From the NCBI GenBank assembly GCA_947307015.1, contig CAMZHV010000025.1, positions 1 through 39,277 of the forward strand: 39,277 nucleotides of DNA, in the 5' to 3' direction. The DNA comes from an uncultured Prevotellaceae bacterium (lineage in GTDB: Bacteria > Bacteroidota > Bacteroidia > Bacteroidales > Bacteroidaceae). The position numbers were made by a program, and so were the translations under genes. Shown piece by piece: positions 36,968 to 39,277 of the stretch (position 1 is the stretch's first letter; every line of letters begins with the position of its first letter). The notes beneath the pieces are model-generated. The model saw only the letters and a program-made list of their open reading frames with translations, searched no databases and was not told the DNA's origin.

Positions 36968-37335
36968 TGCGTGATCCCCCAAATTCCAGCCATTTAGCAA
37001 AAAGGTTTCAGCTTTCAGCTTAGTGGTTTAACCTCCTGTTGTTCAAATCTATACAGGCTGAACCTTTGCGCTTGAAGTTTCAGCAGGTTTCAGCAAGGTT
37101 CAGCCAATACAAATATCTTTCTCACACCGTGCAATGTCAATTCGTGAGATTCTTGAAGGGTCAAGCGTCGCAAGCGCCGAGCGCGTGAAATTCGTGGTGG
37201 CTGAAGCCAGCTGAAACCTGCTGAAACCTCGCTGACAAAGGTTCAGCCTGAAAGTTTCTGAATGTGAGCATGATACAAGCAAATCTGAAAGCTGAAACCT
37301 TTTTTGTAAATGGCTGGATTTTGGCGCTCACGAAC
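36968..37335. repeat. Large foldback (inverted-repeat) element of about 370 bp
   Basis: The outer arms 36979-37018 and 37285-37324 match in 37 of 40 positions as inverted copies. Inner arms 37054-37106 and 37198-37250 match in 44 of 53. Spacers of 34-35 bp separate the two arm pairs on each side, and a 91-bp centre (37107-37197) joins them. Weaker pairing continues outward to about 36968 and 37335 (GTnCGTGA). The arms are tandem copies of a 10-nt unit, GGTTTCAGCA on one side and its complement on the other. No open frame of note lies inside. It could be a MITE-like foldback element or encode a very long hairpin RNA. Confidence 0.8.
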
Positions 37336-37453
37336 TAATTATCCTCCTGATTGCCCATTGGTGAGGCTCATCAGCCAGCCTCATGCCTCATTTCTTCGTG
37401 AATCATTAACCATTAATCCTGAAGCATTCCTGTTCCATCATTTTTCTTACATG

Positions 37454-37633
37454 TTAACAGCTCAAGATGGATGCGATGACAACAAGGAAGATGACGATGG
37501 CGGAAATGATGGCACAGCCACCGTTGTTACCCCCACCGTTTCCACCTCCACCAGACGAACCACTGCCCGATGAATTGCTGTCGCTATTAAAAATTTGGTC
37601 GAAGATAATAAAGTCAAGAAGTGGGTCGCCCAT
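37454..37633 (-). CDS. Small membrane-protein candidate (59 residues)
   Basis: The frame runs from the ATG at 37633 to TAA at 37454. The N-terminus (MGDPLLDFIIFDQIFNSDSN) is followed by a Ser/Gly/Asn linker and a C-terminal hydrophobic stretch (CAIISAIVIFLVVIASILSC), probably one membrane segment flanked by two Cys. The order of acidic amphipathic head, glycine linker and membrane anchor looks designed and argues against a chance frame. It follows the GIY-YIG gene on the same strand after 97 nt. The DPLLD motif near its start recalls the DDPLL motif of the next two genes upstream. Function unknown; no clear ribosome site or promoter was found. Confidence 0.55.
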   Translation of the reverse strand: MGDPLLDFIIFDQIFNSDSNSSGSGSSGGGGNGGGNNGGCAIISAIVIFLVVIASILSC

Positions 37634-37730
37634 AATGGATTGATGATAAAGAGAGTTTCTTTATTCTTGATGGCGGTTAATGAAGGAAAGTGACCTGAAA
37701 ACTGCACCTTTTTCTTAACACTTCAAGTAA

Positions 37731-38966
37731 TCAAGAAGAAGAGAAGGTAGGGGATATATGTTCTAAGATAGCGCCAAGGTGATATTCAACTATCCCGTTG
37801 GCATATTTTGTGTCAGTCACTTGAACCAGTGCGCTTTCGCGGTCTTTGTGATAGCCAACGAATAGACGTAAGGCATCATAGCGTCGCAGGTAACGCTTGC
37901 CGTCAGCCTCATCTATATAGGTGTATTTGTTCAGCGTTGTCTGTTTCAGTTCGCGGTACTCTATCTTCTTCTTTCCACTCATTATCTCATCGAAATATAT
38001 TTTTTTGATATTGAGTGTCAGGATTTTCATTCCTGTGGTGTCAAAAGTAGACTGCGGCTTGACAATACGCCTTTCGAGGCATTGCAGTTCTGCGTTATAG
38101 GTATAATGCACGATTGAGCCGTCCATAACCCTTTCGATGATAGCGTCCACGACATCCAATGGCACGATAAACCACTCTTGCGGCTCATGGCTCTCACCTT
38201 TGTCATCGATAACCGTGACTTGAAGTTGCACCGCTTTCAGCAATTGATGTACCAAGTCCTCAAATTTCTGGGAATGGAGGTTTACTACTTTGTAAGTAGC
38301 GACAATCTCCACAGGTGCCATTAGATAGGTTGGCTCATGTTCTGCGTTAGCTATCCGTTCTTCCACAGCATTGATCGAGAAGCCAATCTTATAGAGGTCT
38401 TGCACATTCTTAATAGCTGGATCTTCGGACAGGGAACGCAATACGTAGATATAGCCCGTCACCTTGTCGTTATCTGTCAAGTCATCATCGCTGAAGAAAC
38501 GGCTTTCCATCTCTTCCTGCAGTTCTGTGACCGCAAAGCCGTTGCCCACTACGCTCTTACGTAGTGTCTGAAGGAGGATATCTGCCTCCGTACCATTTTC
38601 GTAGATACAACGTGTGCGGGCATCGGGCAAGTCGTTACTGCTCTTGCGTTTCTCTCCGATGCTTTCCAAAAACACCAGTTGCCCATCCACCACATAGTAA
38701 TGACCAACCTGCAAGTTCGTCGTCTTGGTAATCTTAATGAGTGCGCGTCGGCCTGTCTTCAGATCGTGATGCACTTGCTGGAAGAGTGAACGGAAGCGCT
38801 CGAAATCCTCGCACAACTTATGCTGTGCCACATAATCCGCTTTGCTCTTTGACTTCGCTGCCTTTCGCATATCGGCTGGAATATCGAACAGTGCAGCCTC
38901 TTTCGCGGTGATATTCAGTAGCGGGTCATCGAATATCTCATCTAATTCCTTATCAATATCCATCAT
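37731..38966 (-). CDS. GIY-YIG (T5orf172-type) and ASCH-like domain fusion protein
   Basis: 411 residues. An N-terminal helical part starts with LDEIFDDPLLNIT. Residues about 170-275 match the T5orf172/MUG113 branch of the GIY-YIG nuclease fold: G171-Y-I-Y174, LYKIGFS with Y192, R204 in VEERIANA, and E236. Residues about 313-405 resemble an ASCH/PUA-like domain (MKILTLNIKKIYFDEIMSGK, then IEYRE), which usually binds RNA or modified nucleotides. GIY-YIG domains cut DNA; in this branch the target is mostly unknown. The fusion suggests nucleic-acid recognition plus cleavage, possibly in defence or in DNA or RNA processing. It begins with ATGATG, so the start may be one codon later. It lies 24 nt downstream of a short gene sharing its EIFDDPLL motif. 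Confidence 0.75.
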   Translation of the reverse strand: MMDIDKELDEIFDDPLLNITAKEAALFDIPADMRKAAKSKSKADYVAQHKLCEDFERFRSLFQQVHHDLKTGRRALIKITKTTNLQVGHYYVVDGQLVFLESIGEKRKSSNDLPDARTRCIYENGTEADILLQTLRKSVVGNGFAVTELQEEMESRFFSDDDLTDNDKVTGYIYVLRSLSEDPAIKNVQDLYKIGFSINAVEERIANAEHEPTYLMAPVEIVATYKVVNLHSQKFEDLVHQLLKAVQLQVTVIDDKGESHEPQEWFIVPLDVVDAIIERVMDGSIVHYTYNAELQCLERRIVKPQSTFDTTGMKILTLNIKKIYFDEIMSGKKKIEYRELKQTTLNKYTYIDEADGKRYLRRYDALRLFVGYHKDRESALVQVTDTKYANGIVEYHLGAILEHISPTFSSS

Positions 38967-38990
38967 GATGATTTACAACTTCTTGAAGAT

Positions 38991-39218
38991 TCAATTCATC
39001 AACCCTTTCTTTCTGAGGGCAGTCATCGCAGCCCACATCATTTTCTCTTTCAGGTCACCATCCTGTCCAGGCTCCCGTCCGTGAGAGGCAATCCAACTCC
39101 TCACTTCTTCCAGCTTCTGACTCATCCGGTCATCTGCCGTTACGGGTGTCACCCTCGGACGTACACCGTCCAACAACGGGTCATCGAATATCTCTAACAA
39201 TTTATTTGGCCATTCCAT
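38991..39218 (-). CDS. Short protein related to the N-terminus of the GIY-YIG protein
   Basis: 75 residues from the ATG at 39218; an ATG seven codons upstream lies within the tandem repeat and is less likely. It begins KLLEIFDDPLLDG, close to DEIFDDPLLN of the neighbouring gene, followed by a helical segment (LEEVRSWIASHGREPGQDG...EKMMWAAMTALRKKG) of the kind found ahead of nuclease domains in related proteins. It may be a small stand-alone partner or the remnant of a larger gene whose nuclease part was lost. It would be co-transcribed with the GIY-YIG gene. Confidence 0.6.
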   Translation of the reverse strand: MEWPNKLLEIFDDPLLDGVRPRVTPVTADDRMSQKLEEVRSWIASHGREPGQDGDLKEKMMWAAMTALRKKGLMN

Positions 39219-39223
39219 AACGC

Positions 39224-39277
39224 ATTGTCCATTATCCATTGTCCATTATCCATTGTCCATTATCCATTGTCCATTAT
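39224..39277. repeat. 14-bp tandem repeat at the right edge
   Basis: ATTGTCCATTATCC is repeated almost four times without a mismatch, up to the end of the window. Each unit is itself two near-identical 7-mers (ATTGTCC, ATTATCC). It lies just upstream of the minus-strand gene at 38991-39218. The array may continue beyond the window. Confidence 0.95.

Noticed and set aside
37034..37075. A promoter within the foldback element (AACCTTTG)
   Set aside because: The box lacks the TA of TAnnTTTG and is part of the repeated arm sequence.
39224..39277. Possible CRISPR array
   Set aside because: Units are contiguous 14-mers with no spacers, and no cas gene is present.

Overview
The window looks like chromosomal DNA of a Bacteroidales bacterium, most likely a Prevotellaceae member (Prevotella, Segatella or Xylanibacter type). 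Three things point there. Most intergenic regions carry the Bacteroidetes -7 element TAnnTTTG, often with a TTG about 20 bp upstream. Most genes lack a Shine-Dalgarno sequence. The protein families present (imelysin and di-haem lipoproteins, GH3/GH35/GH106 enzymes, FadL-type barrels, a fused ResB/CcsA-type haem factor) are typical of the group. I saw no rRNA, tRNA, CRISPR array, prophage or transposase.

Positions 1-8315 (minus strand) read as one gene cluster: porin, imelysin-type iron-binding lipoprotein, di-haem oxidoreductase lipoprotein, second porin, mono-haem lipoprotein, Rid-family protein, and a ResB/CcsA-type cytochrome c maturation protein cut by the left edge. The cluster encodes haem-c proteins together with the machinery that attaches haem c. 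A divergent gene (8579-9520) encodes a hemerythrin-like di-iron domain fused to a LuxR-type DNA-binding domain, a plausible O2/NO/iron-responsive regulator of the cluster. G/C-rich palindromic repeats sit in the leader and between the first four genes, and a related element lies inside the second porin gene.

Positions 9528-18944 hold a long hairpin, a lipoprotein GH3 glycosidase, convergent trmD, a very large SNF2-family helicase, and ligA divergent from it. Positions 18950-22349 hold two tandem paralogous acyl-CoA synthetases. Positions 22521-28075 hold a GH35 and a GH106 enzyme, a pair suited to galactose- and rhamnose-containing plant polysaccharide; no SusC/SusD pair is present. Next come a small secreted Asn-rich protein, ftsK, and on the other strand a DEDDy exonuclease followed by an RlmI-type rRNA methyltransferase.

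Positions 33510-33909 carry a promoter and Rho-independent terminator about 45 bp apart, a good candidate for a small RNA of about 70 nt. Then follow a secreted Tyr/Gly/Ser-rich protein and a FadL-type outer membrane protein. The gene-poor stretch 36730-37453 is the most unusual part of the window. It has a ladder of different palindromes whose centres lie 22 bp apart (two helical turns), followed by a foldback element of about 370 bp with inverted arms built from GGTTTCAGC/GCTGAAACC motifs. The right end carries a 59-residue small membrane-protein candidate, a GIY-YIG/ASCH fusion protein, a short paralogue of its N-terminus, and a 14-bp tandem repeat.
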